Shown: one piece after another, positions 9,083 to 21,765 of the stretch | Numbering within the stretch: the first letter of the stretch is position 1 | How the letters are laid out: each line of letters starts with the position of its first letter | DNA from: Kalaharituber pfeilii | Taxonomy: Eukaryota; Ascomycota; Pezizomycetes; Pezizales; Pezizaceae | Length of the DNA stretch: 64,000 nucleotides | Assembly (NCBI GenBank): GCA_015179045.1 | Contig: WHUZ01000100.1 | Coordinates: 62,001 to 126,000 of the forward strand | Direction of reading: 5' to 3' | Notes under the pieces: generated by a model | Database searches by the model: none | Seen by the model: only the letters and a program-made list of their open reading frames with translations | Told to the model about the DNA's origin: nothing | Program-made: the position numbers and the translations under genes

Positions 9083-12000
9083 ATTTACTTTATTGATTTC
9101 TTAGTGATTTTTCAAACAGTAAGAAAAGAGGTGCAAGGGGTGTCAGCTCGCCATTCATGTCTTGCTATTCTTATCTACGCACTGTAACACCTCTTTACAC
9201 CGTTCGAAATATGTATACTAAATCTACGTACGCAATAGATCACCAAATGACAAGAATGTAAAACTTTTCTTAATTCCTCTACAGCTCCGGACACTATTGT
9301 AAAATGGCGGGATACGACAAGACCGAATTCTTTGATGCTGTATAAGGTTTTCTGAGGCATACATGCATAACACGAAGTTGCATAAAAGCCAATGAACCTA
9401 AGTGTTCGGTCTGCCAAGTATGGAGAGCACACGGCCCGCCTTGGATGCTCGGACTCCATCATTGTCCCCACCGACGTCCGACCGTGCAAGTCAACTCCGT
9501 GATCAACCCGTCATGTCCGGCCGGATATTGCTGCTGATCTCTTGCAGCGCCAGCATGCTCAGGCTGCCAAGCTCGGTCCGTATACCCTAGCTACTGTAAT
9601 TCACCACCAAGCGGGCCACACCGGCAATCGGGACACCTTCATCACCAAAAACTGCACAACTTTTGCACTGAATATCTCAACAACTGCACCAGCATTTTTT
9701 AATGTGTTTCATGTAGGTATTAACCAAAGGGCTATTCTTGCAATCTAGCACTTTTGCCTGCTCAAAAATTGTAGGTGCGAAGGAATTATGGCAGAAACGA
9801 ACACGTGCTGATCCTTTTTATTTTACGTGATTTTATTTTTATTATACCTTTATATTTCATCACTTGCTGAGGCTCACGGAACAGTGATTACTGTGTTCTA
9901 ATGGTGATACAAGTAGAGGTGCTCCCAGGCCATCGTCCACTTTGTCCATGCCCTCATACTACAGCTTTCCCTAGCCAAACTCTAACTGGCACAGCAACCA
10001 AAATATCCTGGGCGATTATTGAAGAAAAGAGAAGTATATCGTGGCTACCACAAAGTAGCTTCACCCTCACCTGATCCCCGTCGCAGTCATAGCAGCCTTG
10101 CCGCTTCATGGGCGGCTGTGTCGTTCATGGGCACCATATGCAGCCGACAGCCGCGCAGTCCATAAGCGTCCCTGCGCTTGAACGTACGCTCGCGGCAAAG
10201 AAATGAGCACAAGTGGCTTGCATCTCAAACTAGTCTGGTTATGTCAAACCGGGCAAAACAGATGACTGAAAGCGTAACCCCAGGCTCCTTGGCTGCAACT
10301 GTTCAGTAGATGCAAGAAAACGCTAGCTAGCTAGTCGCCCGAACCGAGCTAGATGCAGCTTAGTGTTGAGGAACAAAGCGAAGGTGATGAGACAATCAGA
10401 CTCATATCCTTTCGCTTTGGCTACATGTATACAGTCCTGTTTCCCGATTTATCTTTACGAGACAAGATTGGTGTAACTTCTCGGAGAAGGTAACTAGTCA
10501 GTAATCTCTGGTATTAGTACTCTATGCAATACTAATCTGGTTTTAATGCAATACACTCCCACAGAAAGCCAGCAAGAAATTAAAACGGCAGGCAGAAGGT
10601 AATTTCATTTCCAGCCTCATTTCCGGACTAACTTTAATTGTACAGAATGACAGTAGCTAGTAGTGCGCGTGATTCAGCAAATTGGCATTCAGCCGTCCAC
10701 AATCCAACTGCAGCAGGTCCAATGGAACCAACTATCACAGGGTGGAAAGAATGGGAAAGAATGGGAAATGTGGGCCCAAATAGGTGGGGCAAGGATGTGG
10801 ATGGAAACAAGGTCACTGGGCTTTCTTCAGCACCTTGAAGAGGAAAAGGAATCATGTAATTAGGTACAGCGGAGAAAATTTCTTCACACGCTAGGTCCCC
10901 AGGACCCATGGGACTTGTCGTGGCAGCCAACAGCTGTGAGCGACTAAGGATGTCAAAAAATAGATAAAATAAAGTAATAAATAATATTTTACGGAATTCT
11001 CGAAATTTTAAAAATAATAATATCGATAAACCACTTCAGAAACCTACATTGCAGGACTTCTGTCGTAAAGTAGACTATATCAAAAGATGCAGATTGTTGT
11101 TGAATAGGTGCAGTGGCAAAAATGATAACACTTACCTCTATGATTGGCCATGACACTCTAAACGAATAACAATGAACTGCTCCATCTGTGGAATGGCAAT
11201 GAATGTAGCCAACTGAACTTTTTTCTTTGATAGACTTGTGTTTCACTCAAATAATTGGTTAACGAATATTCGAACCTAGTTCTCTTACACATGCAGCTGT
11301 TATGTCTCATTGGGTCCTCTTGTACCGGGGCCACCATATTAAGCACTCCACATTTGACAGTTGACGGCAAGTGATGAACTTGCCCAACATGCAAATGCAT
11401 TTCGGTAAGGTCACCTGAAGCGGGATCGGAATACAACTAAGTAACATTGGCATTATAAAAGGACATTAGGGAAAAGGTACATGCAAGACATGGAATTCGC
11501 AATCTGCTATTTGTTTGCCGGGGGCTGAAAAGTGCATCTCCGTATGTGGTCCGAGCTCGTCTGCAAGTATTGTTTTTAGTTCTGTCCAACTTGTCCGAAA
11601 GTAATCCCGGTAGTTAAGGCGGGACTATAAACCTTGCCGATTCCGTAGTCTCGTGCTCAAATCCCCTGCTATTGTGGCTTGCCGATCCTACTATGTCGAT
11701 CCATTAAGAGTTATCACAATCAGATCGTTGTTGGATTCTGTTGATTGGGCAATTGTAACGGCCATGTGCGACCACAAAGGAATTCAAGCTGCGAATTGCT
11801 CTAGAGTATACTAACAGGTAAATTTATTCTCATACACTTTATCACAATGTACGCCCATGGGATGTACAATTAAACCGGGCGGTTGTCTCAGTGGTTATTA
11901 TTCAGAGAAGTGTGCAAGAATTTCATCTTAAGGTGCAACACTCTAAAGTATTCCTCATGGGTTCAATTGTCACAACGCAATTGTCTTCCCACTACCCATC

Positions 12001-12996
12001 GGCATTTTCCAATATTCTATAGGAGATTCAGTATTTCAATATAGGTTTTCGTGGGGGATGAGGCACTCTTAGTAAGCCATTGTGAAGGACGTCTTGTCAT
12101 CTATCTGGCGCCGTAAACCAGGGAAGCGTCCCCATTACTCATACTTGACATAGAACGCGATATAACGGCATTATCCTTTGCTCCTCATGTCTCAAACTCG
12201 CGGTGACTGCATGCCAACATCCCTCATGCTGAACACCCTAACCCATGAACAAATGTCTGCTCTCAAAAGGACTGTTCTGTTCCCACGCTCTCCACACCAC
12301 CTTTAGCACATACCCTTCCTATTTGAGCGTGCCATCACCCCTGCCGGTTTTTCAAGGCAACCTCCGTGTACTTGCGGATCCTCCGCAAACCGGGTTCATT
12401 TTAATACCGCAGCACTCAAGTTGCACAAGATCGCTTCTGCCCCTCGATATCCGTCTCCCATTGGAACAAAGCTTAAATTTGAGTCGTACAATCGCTAGGA
12501 TTCCCCTTGTAATATTGGACGTTGGCATGCATTGCAGAAAACCATCATTGTGAGCACAGAATTCATGAGGCACGGACTAAAGACGAGGATGATTGATCAC
12601 CAGATCATGCAACCTTCCAGCCTGAAATTCAGATATGCACCCCGGACCGTTTCCGATTTTTCCTGGTAAAGTAGAGACAGGGAGCATGTGACAATGTGAT
12701 TATGTAAAACAATGGCCTAAAACCATAACTTTCATCAAGATACCTCACATCTGGTCTCGTAACACGTTTCACATATTCCTCAGCATCTTCCTTAAGTTTC
12801 TCTTTCCCTCTGATAGCCGCGTCATCCCTGCCTTCCCTGCTGCCCTTCCAACTACTCTGCCCGTCCCTTCGCTCTGCATCTCACACTCTTGACCTCCTTC
12901 TCTTCTACCAATACATCCTCTTGGATGTCAGTCAGAGGAGATAATTTCACAGATGCCTCGGGAACCTCCGAGGGCCACCTGGTAAGACCCGGTTTG
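9083..12996. other. about 3.9 kb without a recognisable gene
   Basis: Only short ORFs without domain signals (for example 10634-10930, 12245-12553). No hairpin-tailed retroposon, tRNA or tandem array was found. It may be old, eroded transposon sequence. Confidence 0.5.
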
Positions 12997-13064
12997 CCTG
13001 CCATAGGCTTCTATAGCTTGTATACGGGGTTATATGCACCCCCCCCACCCACAAAAAAAAAAAA
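12997..13064 (+). mobile_element. family B retroposon, diverged B-II type
   Basis: It begins CCTGCCATAGGCTTC, continues TATACGGGGTTATATG, then a C-rich stretch (CACCC) and an A12 tail. The direct repeat is not clear. The extra C-rich segment before the poly(A) is unlike other copies. Confidence 0.5.
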
Positions 13065-13527
13065 GAACCAGTTGCAGCTGCCGCTTTAAAGTCCCGGGTC
13101 CAGCGGTTTTTAGGAGGAGAACTCGGGACTCACGCGCATCCCATGGATGAGCGGGCCGCTATTACGGATAGTAACCAACCAACCTAGTATCCGTTACACA
13201 AAAATGTAATGCAGCGCAGTTGCATGCTGCCGCCAATAGCCATAGGTATCGTAGTAGAAGACGTTCGTTCAGCCGGTTGGTAGTACCAGGCTTTGGACTG
13301 CGTTTTCAGCTGACTACCACCTTGACATGGTATAGCGGGGCACAGTATTTACTTTTTTTTTTTTTTTTTCTGCTTTCTTTTTGGTCGCGTAACCTGGCAT
13401 ACAGGGTCAGCACTTGTAATGGCGCACTCAACTAGGAACTGCGCTAAGAAAATTCAGGCTCTCTCACATTTTGTACGTTTTTTATATCACCGTTGAGGAC
13501 ATAGAGCTTGAGCAAGCCATAGGCTAA

Positions 13528-13588
13528 TCCCTGCCAGAGGCTTGTAGCTAGTATGCGGGGCTATGTGAACCAAAAAGAAAGAAAAATG
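13528..13588 (+). mobile_element. family B retroposon with 14-bp TSD
   Basis: Body TCCCTGCCAGAGGCTTG to TATGCGGGGCTATGTGAA with an A-rich tail. It is flanked by the perfect 14-bp direct repeat AAGCCATAGGCTAA (13514-13527 and 13589-13602). Confidence 0.8.
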
Positions 13589-13602
13589 AAGCCATAGGCT
13601 AA

Positions 13603-14561
13603 GTCGTCATCATGCGTCAGCTATTTGTCACGGGCAGCATCCTTGTCGTGGAAGCTGACTGTATCGCAACACCTTGGCTTGGCTATACCTAGCAAGCTTA
13701 TACTGGAGTTGATGGGGGGTGGTAGGGGGGGATTTCCCAAAATTGTGCGTGACCCTCAGAAATCGGAGTCGCGCAAGGTAACGCTCAGGGTAAACTTGCG
13801 AATAGCATATTGCCATACCCTCCCCGCTCAGCATGAGATTTGATTACAATCCCTCCGCCGTCCCACTTAGTCTCGCTTTCTTATTTGTATTATCCTCTTT
13901 TACACTAGTGAGGATCGCGGGTCATGCTTGGTCTTGGGTCATGTTCCTTGGCTTCCCGAGCTATGTAATTTCCCCTTTGGTCCTATACACTTCATTAAAA
14001 TTCTTTCGAGATCTGATGGTGAAGTCGAGAAGATGTATGTACACGCCTACAAGACAAACACAATTGCGAAGAACTAGAGTTAAATGAATATGTGGATATC
14101 AAACTCATACGCACAAAAAGACGGCTAGTTAAAATTTTTGATTTTGCCAATAGATTGATTCCTGTATTAAACTGATTTATCTATGAATTCATCGGTCCAC
14201 TCGGCAACACTGCCTCAGCACAAGTACCCATCATGTACGAATATGTTAAGCAAAGACTAGCGTACTGCTACTGGTCATATGGTTTACAAGCCTGTTACTG
14301 CTCGCTAGCACAGCCTCCTTGCCACTCTCAAGTCGCTGCGCAAGTTGATAAGCGCTAAATATTAGCAACTTTCACTACTAATAGTATTTCCCTTTTAGAT
14401 TTTCATTAAAGTAATGGTAAATATATTTTTTATAGACAGAAACTTCTTAGGAAAATTACTAGTACAAGAATGTGCTCCAGGTATTCCCCTTGCATTAAGT
14501 AAAATTTTAGAGTGTTATATTTACAGGCAGATATATCCCAGAATCCTCCGCTGCTCTGGCC
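13603..14561. other. no gene recognised
   Basis: Short ORFs only. No domain, structured RNA or repeat array seen. Confidence 0.45.
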
Positions 14562-14660
14562 TTTTTTTTTTATATATTAATCGCATTCCGCCCTAAGGGC
14601 TATGGCGATTTAGGTACAAAAGAAATAAATGGAAAGAGAAATAAAGAATTGTATCATAGG
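14562..14660 (-). mobile_element. family A LINE 3' tail copy
   Basis: Minus strand: an A/T-rich segment, then ATCGCCATAGCCC, loop TTA, GGGCGGAATGCGAT, TAATATATA and an A9 tail. The 5' boundary is uncertain and no TSD was located. The closing pair A-T of the outer stem matches at both sides. Confidence 0.6.
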
Positions 14661-14882
14661 TACCCAAGAGCCCCGCTAGTAGGGTGGGTGGAAACGAAGG
14701 AATACCCCAAAAACAAAGTATCGTATCATGTGCTGCCCCTGGGCTATCTCTGTGTTACGGGCAAAAGGAGAAATAAAAGCGGAAGCCTGTCTGCTCATTC
14801 CGTCTTCTGTCCCGTTCGAAGGAGGCAGGGATTGTGTGTGTTGATGCCAAGCATTGGTGGGATTACGCTATAAGGTAGCGAA

Positions 14883-14913
<31 letters not shown>

Positions 14914-14947
14914 ATAACCCCGCTTGTAGCACTAAGCCATGGCAGGG
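14883..14947 (-). mobile_element. family B retroposon with 14-bp TSD
   Basis: Minus strand: CCCTGCCATGGC to AAGCGGGGTTATGTGATTT with a tail of more than 20 A. It is flanked by TATAAGGTAGCGAA at 14869-14882 and 14948-14961, a perfect 14-bp duplication that includes the abutting base of the element start. Confidence 0.88.
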
Positions 14948-14962
14948 TATAAGGTAGCGAAT

Positions 14963-15479
14963 GGACCTCCGCAAAGCGGCAATCACGTACTTGAAAAGGG
15001 TCTGTTGCATTGCAGCTTCTATGAATGTCTAGTAGTGCAACCAGAATATTACCACTGGCTGCTTTCTTTTCCCATAACCAGTTACTGTCAGGACTCGGTA
15101 TCAAGTCCAGTTACGAGACTACTGTCTCTCTCTAATTGTTACATCTACGCATGTTATCTGAGGTCTGAATTTCAACCACCCCTTCTTTTCCCTCCCTGCT
15201 TAAGAAAAAATAAAATAAACAAAAGATCAACTCTCTAATACGAAGTGACCGAGAAACAAGGTTCTTCCTACACATCCATGTAGCAGGTGAATAGAGGTAC
15301 ATTATTTTTGGTTAGGTACATTTATTTTTGGTATGAGGGGAATGCAGCGGGGATGTTGCATTAGCTATAAATTAAGTAGCTCACTGTTGCATGACATTAT
15401 GAGTGATTATATATTTTGCATATAGTTACAAACAGATATATTTGGTGGAAGCAAGATTGTTGAGGTTTGAGGAGGAACC
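14963..15479. other. no gene recognised
   Basis: Short AT-rich stretch between a family B copy and a LINE fragment. No ORF with domain features. Confidence 0.4.
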
Positions 15480-16500
15480 GATGAAGGACCCGCAACCGGA
15501 GACTATATATCTAAGAGGTTCGCTCGAGCACCGTGACCCCTACCAATTTATGTACATCAGTTTCATCCCAAAGACCTTAGTGGAGAGGAGTGGGAAGACA
15601 TCATCGGCAGAGAGGAAGAGGAGGGGTGGGTGAGTATATACACAGACGGGAGCAGGAGAGAAGACAAGACAGGAGCCGGAGTACACCAGGGGAGCAACGA
15701 TACTTCTGTCTACCTGGGGAGGCAATGCACAGTGAACGACGCGGAATTGATAGCGGTGGGGGAAGCCTTGGAGGGAGAGGGGGAGTTGTTGGTCATCACG
15801 GATTCCAGAGTCACCATAGCGAAATTACGGAGGATAGCGAGAGGAGACTTGACACCAGAGGGGCCTGCTGACTTCGTGAGGAGGCGGTGGGAGGAGAGGA
15901 TTGCTCGGGGGAACATGACCTAGCGGTGATGTGGGTGAAATCGCATAGAGGAGTCAGAGGTAACACTAGGGCAGACATGGCGGCGAAAGATGCTACTGCA
16001 ATGCAATATCAGGATGAGACGGTGACGGAGGCAGGGATTCGACAACAGGTCAAAGAGTGGAGAGCCGAGGAGAGGAAGAGATTAAAGTTGTCGTATAGAC
16101 CACTGGAGTATTTGGGGAGCAGGAGAAGGGTATCCACGCTGGCGGGAATTCTGGGAAACAAGGGACTACGGCAGTGGAGATACCACATAGGGAAGGAGAC
16201 CTCTCCCGAATGCAGGTGGTGCGGAAGAGACTATGAAAATTTTGAGCACATCATGAGAGGGTGCGAAGCGTGGAGGAAGAGACTGCCGAGAGGAGAGGAG
16301 GGATTAAGGGAGCTGTCAAGAGACGAGGAGGGGGAGAGATAACGTTGGCGGAGGTGATGGACTGGGCGGCGCAGTAGACGGAGGATTTAGTACACGTTCA
16401 TTTTCATTATATGGTTTTATCTGCGAGTTATTATTCAGTTACTGTCTTGCATGTATCTAAACCCCCGCCATAGCCTACAAGGCGGCACGCGAGTACTGAA

Positions 16501-16535
<35 letters not shown>
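15480..16535 (+). mobile_element. 5'-truncated Tad-like LINE: RNase H, zinc finger, tail
   Basis: This is the C-terminal part of a LINE ORF2. The RNase H domain shows its acidic residues in YTDGSR, NDAELIAV and VITDSRVTI, then the last motif VKSHRGVRGNTRADMAAKDA. One frameshift at about 15890-15925 separates these two parts. A C-C-H-C zinc motif follows (CRWCG ... FEHIMRGC), ending at a stop near 16340. The 3' untranslated region runs to the hairpin at 16463-16492 (GCCT/AGGC inner stem, CGC/GCG outer), then ACTGAAAT and A33. It ties the family A tail to a Tad/I-type LINE. The TSD was not found. Confidence 0.8.
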
Positions 16536-16537
<2 letters not shown>

Positions 16538-17132
16538 TGTTCTTCACTAGACTGAGTGTTGTGGCCAGACGGTGATCCTGAGGAACACAGTCTATTTGCG
16601 AGTAGACCCATCGGTTCGCGAACCAGCAAATGTTTCCCGGCAGACCGCAACATGGAAAGCAGTCTCGATAGGATCACTTGAAGCAAGGGGAACGGCCTAG
16701 AACGTCGCAATTCTTACCTATTTCGATTTTTCGTGACCTCTTCGAGTGGTAGTGCTTTCCGCGCCGATTGATATCATGTGGCACCATATCAACTGTGATC
16801 TTGTCGAATCCTAGGAGAATGAGTAATGAACTTGGATTCTCAACGAATTTGGCTCCGAACACTTACCTGGGGCCTTCGCAGCAAGTGTTGATTCCATCAA
16901 AAAGAGCTGTTTGGAGAAATAATATTGCCATCGTCTTGGCTTGGGTTCAGTTACGCTCGTCTGACATACCAACACATACATATTCAAAGCAAAGATCTAT
17001 GACAGATTAAAGGCAAGGGTTGGTTTGAATTGTTATGAACAGGAAGGGAAATAAACGAGTTATTGTCGTTTATATCTATAGCCATTTCGCTTGTTGCATT
17101 GAAACATTACACAAACAGATACTGGAACACAT
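16536..17132. other. no gene recognised
   Basis: Short ORFs without features lie between a LINE tail and a family A insertion. Confidence 0.4.
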
Positions 17133-17145
17133 GAAATCGGAGTAA

Positions 17146-17204
17146 TTTTTTTTATTTTTTTATATCATTACTCGCGTGCCGCCCTATTGGCTAGTATGGC
17201 GAGG
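17146..17204 (-). mobile_element. family A micro-insertion (59 bp) with 13-bp TSD
   Basis: Minus strand: CTCGCCATACTAGCC, AATAGGGCGGCACGCGAG, TAATGATAT and an A/T tail. Direct repeats GAAATCGGAGTAA (17133-17145) and GAAATCGGACTAA (17205-17217) differ at one base. Only the terminal hairpin of the LINE is present. Confidence 0.75.
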
Positions 17205-17217
17205 GAAATCGGACTAA

Positions 17218-17734
17218 GCAAAAGTACAGCAAAAAAAAAAAAAAGAAGCCAAAGAAATCCGAAGGAAAGAAAGACGTCATGTATAGGATCCGATTGGCCA
17301 AGGGAACGGGGTGCATGTTTATAGTAGTGTGGATGGAGGACTTGTGTAGGAAGACGGAGAGAAGATGACCTGGCCAGCTTACTAAGTATAGCAGCAGCCC
17401 CAAAATGACACAACAGACTGATCATGATCAATCCGCTCCCTTCTTTCCCTTCAGCCGTCATCTTTCTACCCATCTCATGAGTTCCCTCAGTGCGTACGGC
17501 TCGTCCTCCTTTGCCTAGCATGGCTGTGATTGCGTCCCGCCGCCGAAGCCACCTTCTCCTCCATATCTCGCAGCTGGAACAAATGTGGTCTGTTGTTTCC
17601 TCCTCTATTCCACACCGCCGGCATTCAGGTCCGGCCGCCTTGCCGATTCTAAGCCTCCAGGTTCGACTCAAGCCTTTCTCTCCCAGCATGCCTCCCCAAC
17701 GTGTGTACATTGTTGCTGCAGTATTGCATTGCAT
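17218..17734 (-). mobile_element. Tad-like LINE C-terminal relic
   Basis: The minus frame encodes the LINE C-terminal zinc motif (ECRRCGIEEETTDHICSSC, then EIWRRRW) with basic flanks. No tail of its own is seen; the family A micro-insertion abuts it with a separate TSD. Confidence 0.55.
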
Positions 17735-18513
17735 TGTCTGGTATAACGATGTACGTGCTTAGTCAGCGCTGTCTTGGCAGAGAGGTTGTCTGTGAGGGTC
17801 TCCCCACTCCCCTCTCAATACATTACCTTCTCTCTCGAATACACTATACCGCATCCGCGAGCTTCTACGTCTGTCACTCGAGCCGCAAGACTATTTACAT
17901 GCGTGTTACTGGAGCCAGATATGGGGGCAGCTTAATACAGCGATTTCCTTTTCGAGTCCAACTCTCGAATTCAGAGTAGATTCCAACGAAGAAGCGAATC
18001 TTCTCCTTGGGCTGCCCCATACGCCGACATACTACCTGACAGTCTAGTCACCAGCCACTGTCAGTCAATTATGAGGGTAGAGAGCTCGCTAGTGAAAGCA
18101 CCGGGTAAGCTACTGTATGTTAGTTTGGGGGAAAGAAGGACCCTGAGTACTTATTTGGCTAACCCATGACAAACAGACAGTGACTGTGTCCCAGGCGGTC
18201 ATCCTAGAAAGAGGTTCTGCAAGAGAACGCAAAGAGATATCCGACTTTTTTTGACCGGTTTGAAGGACGGAGCTTATTGGGAAGGAAGCCCCCTCCTTAT
18301 TTATTGGGGTGGACCCAGTTTCAAGACGCCTACGTATCCTTCTGTGTTCCCTACACAAAGACCACAGCAGCTATCATTTTGGGAGAATGTCCCCAGTCGG
18401 CATTTGGTAGTTGGTTGGTCCAGTGACGCCCTCTATGACTGGCTCTCTGGTTTAAAGCCACCGCGTCTTGATGCTACGTCTGAGACGACGCAAAGCTTTC
18501 TTAAGGCCACAGT
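17735..18513. other. no gene recognised
   Basis: Only short ORFs. No repeat or RNA structure noted. Confidence 0.4.
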
Positions 18514-18525
18514 GAATGGAGGAGT

Positions 18526-18587
18526 TTCCCTGCCATAGGCTCGTAGTATGTATCCAGGGTTACGTGATTGGGGGGAAAAAAAAAAAG
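18526..18587 (+). mobile_element. family B retroposon (B-II) with 12-bp TSD
   Basis: Body TTCCCTGCCATAGGCTCG to CAGGGTTACGTGATTG, then GGGGG and an A-rich tail. It is flanked by GAATGGAGGAGT at 18514-18525 and 18588-18599. Confidence 0.8.
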
Positions 18588-18722
18588 GAATGGAGGAGTC
18601 TTTCTCGATGTCACAGAATAGTGGGTCCGAGAGGGTTTTAATCTGCCCACACTTGTAGGGGTAGGAACTTGCTGTCGACAACCTTAAGGTTGCAGATAAG
18701 TTTGGTTATAACCTTGTTCCCG

Positions 18723-18781
18723 CCCTGCCATGGCGAACAGCTGCACGCGGGGTCACGTGATATTAAAAAAAAAAAAAAAAA
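18723..18781 (+). mobile_element. family B retroposon (B-I) with 13-bp TSD
   Basis: A near-consensus copy: CCCTGCCATGGCGAACAGC, TGCACGCGGGGTCACGTGAT, ATT, poly(A). It is flanked by AACCTTGTTCCCG at 18710-18722 and 18782-18794. The body starts exactly at the first base after the duplication. Confidence 0.92.
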
Positions 18782-19236
18782 AACCTTGTTCCCGGCCTTG
18801 ATTGTTGTTAATGGTTCCATTTGGAGGATTGGCGTGGTAATCATACCACTGATGGAAAATATTTTCTGCCGCACAACTTTCAAAGTACTGAAAATTGTGG
18901 TTGGACAATCTAGGATATGCCGATGTGGTGGAAAGAGGATTGTCCATGCTCAGTGCCGTAATCCGCGCAAAACAATAATCTAACAGCTGAACCTGTGACC
19001 AGAAAGCGACTACGGTCGTCACTAACGAATCAACCGAGCGACAGTACAAGGGGGAAATGGGCACGCCGAACCACTGACGAATATGAAATTTCTCTTCCCC
19101 AGAGCTTTAGTATCCGAGAACAGGCGACATACGCGGCACAGCAAACAATGGACGATCTCGAAAGTATGCCTCCCTGTTCACTTGGTATTGGATATTTTGC
19201 CTTCTTGGATGAAACTCGCCGGTCCCGGTCTTATAC

Positions 19237-19490
19237 TTTTTTTTATTTTTTTTATATCATTTATCGCATGCCGCCCTAAGGGCTATGGCGATGTTATGCT
19301 AAATAAATAAAAGAAGGTTAAAAAACCACAACAGAAACATTCCCGCCTAAAAACACCAATCCTAACCCCACTATCCGTTCTGACTTAACTACATGTGATA
19401 CCCGCGGACTCTTCACTATCGCGGGTGGCGCCCGGTACAATCCCCTACTCCCGTCCCCTCTCCGGCTCATACCGGACCGACTTCAGCCAT
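19237..19490 (-). mobile_element. 5'-truncated family A LINE copy (254 bp) with 12-bp TSD
   Basis: Minus strand: about 200 bp of LINE 3' region, then ATCGCCATAGCCC, loop TTA, GGGCGGCATGCGAT, AAATGATAT and an A/T tail. Direct repeats CCGGTCTTATAC lie at 19225-19236 and 19491-19502. It shows that family A also makes longer, ordinary 5'-truncated insertions. Confidence 0.8.
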
Positions 19491-19929
19491 CCGGTCTTAT
19501 ACAATATAACTGATTTGACTGTATTGCAGCCGCAATAGTCAGTCGGCTTCTCTATGGCGTTCACTACACCAATTATCGTCATATGGGGAGGTGACCTACC
19601 TACTGTTGTTGAAGGACTTGGACTGCCCGTTGTACATATCAACCACAAGCTGGAGCAGAATGCACTGACCCCTCTTCCCCTTCCTCCTTTTCCACCACAC
19701 ACCACTTCAACCCCCTCAGGCTAGGGGATTGCCTGAAAAGAGGGGAACCAAGGAATTCTGAGACAGGACTCTGGAGCTAATTTACGGGGCACAAACCACC
19801 ACCTTCGGCAGAAATGGAGAACAACCCGCTACAAGAACTTGCCTACTCCTGCTGTTGACAATGTGCTGGTGCCGATGCAGTATGGCAGCAATACTTCCCT
19901 CCTGGGAGCCCATGGACGCGACTCAGTTG

Positions 19930-20906
19930 GACTGGTCTCTCTTCGGTCGGCGCTGCCATAAGCTACGGTCGATTTTCCTGACCGCAAAGTTGACCCAATA
20001 AGACACATTATCAGATAGGACAGGATCTAATATCAGAGGTTCGACTGTAATGTCCTTGTTTTTGAAAGTGTGCAACCAACATTCGGGCTTACTGGGCATG
20101 CGTATACAGACACCGGAACGCATTTTACTGGAACGGACTTTTTTTCTTTTTAATATCACGTAACCCCGTTTGCAGCTGTTCGCCATGGCAGGGCGGAACG
20201 GACATCAAAGATCGCTTCGACGTGTATGGTTTAAAACATTTCAAAGCTCCACTGTCACATCCATCATCGGTGGGATTGGCGGAACGTTATGTTCTGTTGT
20301 TGGCAGGAGCAATTTCACTGCGATGCATACAAATGGGGACTGAGAAATTGGGGCACCATGGTGGATCCATCAGCTACAGACATCACTACCAGGCATGTAA
20401 AAATTCACGGATACGCTCCGGCAGAAAGCATACTGGAATTTAACTCAAGCAGGAATTGGAAAGAGGATGGAGACATCAGAACTTCTACAGAATTCTGGAA
20501 AAGTTTGGCTTGCAACCGTGAATGACAACACCAGAAGAAGCTGAAGCACTCATAAACTCAAGAAAAGAGAAGGCGTAACAAGCAACTTGAATACAGAAGA
20601 GATAGAAGAGCAGGAAAAACAGGAGGAAGAGTAAGCGGCAATTTGGGGAAACTAAGGGTAGAAGAACTGGTCGTGGTGAGGAGATTTGAAGTGGACAAAA
20701 AGAAGGGAATGAAGTTGGAAGTGAATCGGTCAAGACCAATGAAAGTCGCGAAATATTGGAAGTCAGGAGTAAGCGCATGGGTACAACCATTACATGAAGA
20801 AACTCCACCGAAAAGATATCATGTAAACCACATGAAGGCATATAAGCGTAGGGGGAGAGGAACTGAGAGACGCAGGAGAGGGTATAAAATCGCGGAAGAA
20901 TTGTAG
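19930..20906 (+). mobile_element. Ty3-type retrotransposon integrase relic, split by a family B copy
   Basis: After removing the insertion at 20139-20194 and one TSD copy, the frame reads through the integrase core: the second catalytic Asp context YTDTGTHFTGTD and the Glu context SHPSSVGLAERYV. Further 3', 20643-20906 encodes an integrase C-terminal-like segment (VVVRRFEVDKKKG, then KSGVSAWVQPLHEE, then RYHVNHMKAYKRR). Other parts are frameshifted. No LTRs were recognised. Confidence 0.6.
20139..20194 (-). mobile_element. family B retroposon inside an integrase frame
   Basis: Minus strand: GCCCTGCCATGGCGAACAGC to AAACGGGGTTACGTGATATT, then the A-rich tail. It is flanked by GGAACGGAC at 20130-20138 and 20195-20203. 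Removing it restores the integrase frame, which proves it is an insertion with target-site duplication. Confidence 0.92.
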
Positions 20907-21755
20907 ACAAGGGAGTGAGAGGATAATACAATGCTATTGGCAGGAAGCAATAAGGAAATAATCTGGAGGCTAGCGAGTCGTATGGAGACAGGGGAATGAT
21001 AGGAGAAGCAGGAAATAAACAAAAAAGAAAAAAAAGGGCAGGCAAGGGAGAGATTGATTGAGATATTAATGGCAAATTTGAAGGACAAGAAAATGGAAAA
21101 TGAGGGTAACTGGCTGGTGAGGGCACGAGGCGGAAGGGTTTAAGATTGAGGAAGAGAGGGGATAGGCATTAGGCGGTAAGAAGGCGGGGCGCGAGTATAA
21201 AAGGAGCATCAAGGCGGCTGAGAAGGGGGATCAGATTAAGAGAGATGGGACGGCAGGAAGATGCGGGATGTAAGTATGGAAGGCCATCAAGGTTCGGAAG
21301 AGGGAATTTTTTTAAAATCGTGTGCCGCCCTGGGGGCGATGGTCGGAGAGATAATCGGTGTGGGATAAGAAGGCGCATAAAAAGTTCATCGAGGCGGACA
21401 GGAGAGGAATCGGTGAGGCATGATCAGAGTGTGCGGAGCTCTTACGAGAGGCTCCGGAAGAGCAAGGACAGTTGCACCGGGAAGCACAATGAGGGTACAA
21501 AGGAAGGTCATATAGCTAGTCCTTGCTGAGAGATGACATCGCACTCTCTATATCTATACACCGTTCTACGTAAAACGGAATGCGTGGCTAGAGAGGACAG
21601 TCAACTCTTGATATGAGAATGATGTAGTTGATACAAATACTTGTACTCTGGTATTCAAATAGCTTAGCGGATCCCGCACTAAAGATATGTACATATCAAG
21701 GTCCAATAAGCAAAAGAAGGTTGGTATATAGAAAAAACAGAACCACGGAGGCTAG
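20907..21755. other. no gene recognised; degenerate family A tail near 21306-21340
   Basis: Purine-rich sequence with short ORFs. At 21306-21340 a minus-strand copy of the family A hairpin (CGCCCCCAGGGCGGCACACGAT, interrupted) follows a short T-run. A flanking repeat is only suggestive. Confidence 0.4.
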
Positions 21756-21765
21756 TGAGCTCGAG

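Noticed and set aside
13340..13435. T-run followed by GTCGCGTAACCTGGCATACAGG as a family B copy
   Set aside because: Only partial similarity to the B 3' half, and no direct repeat. Too weak to list.
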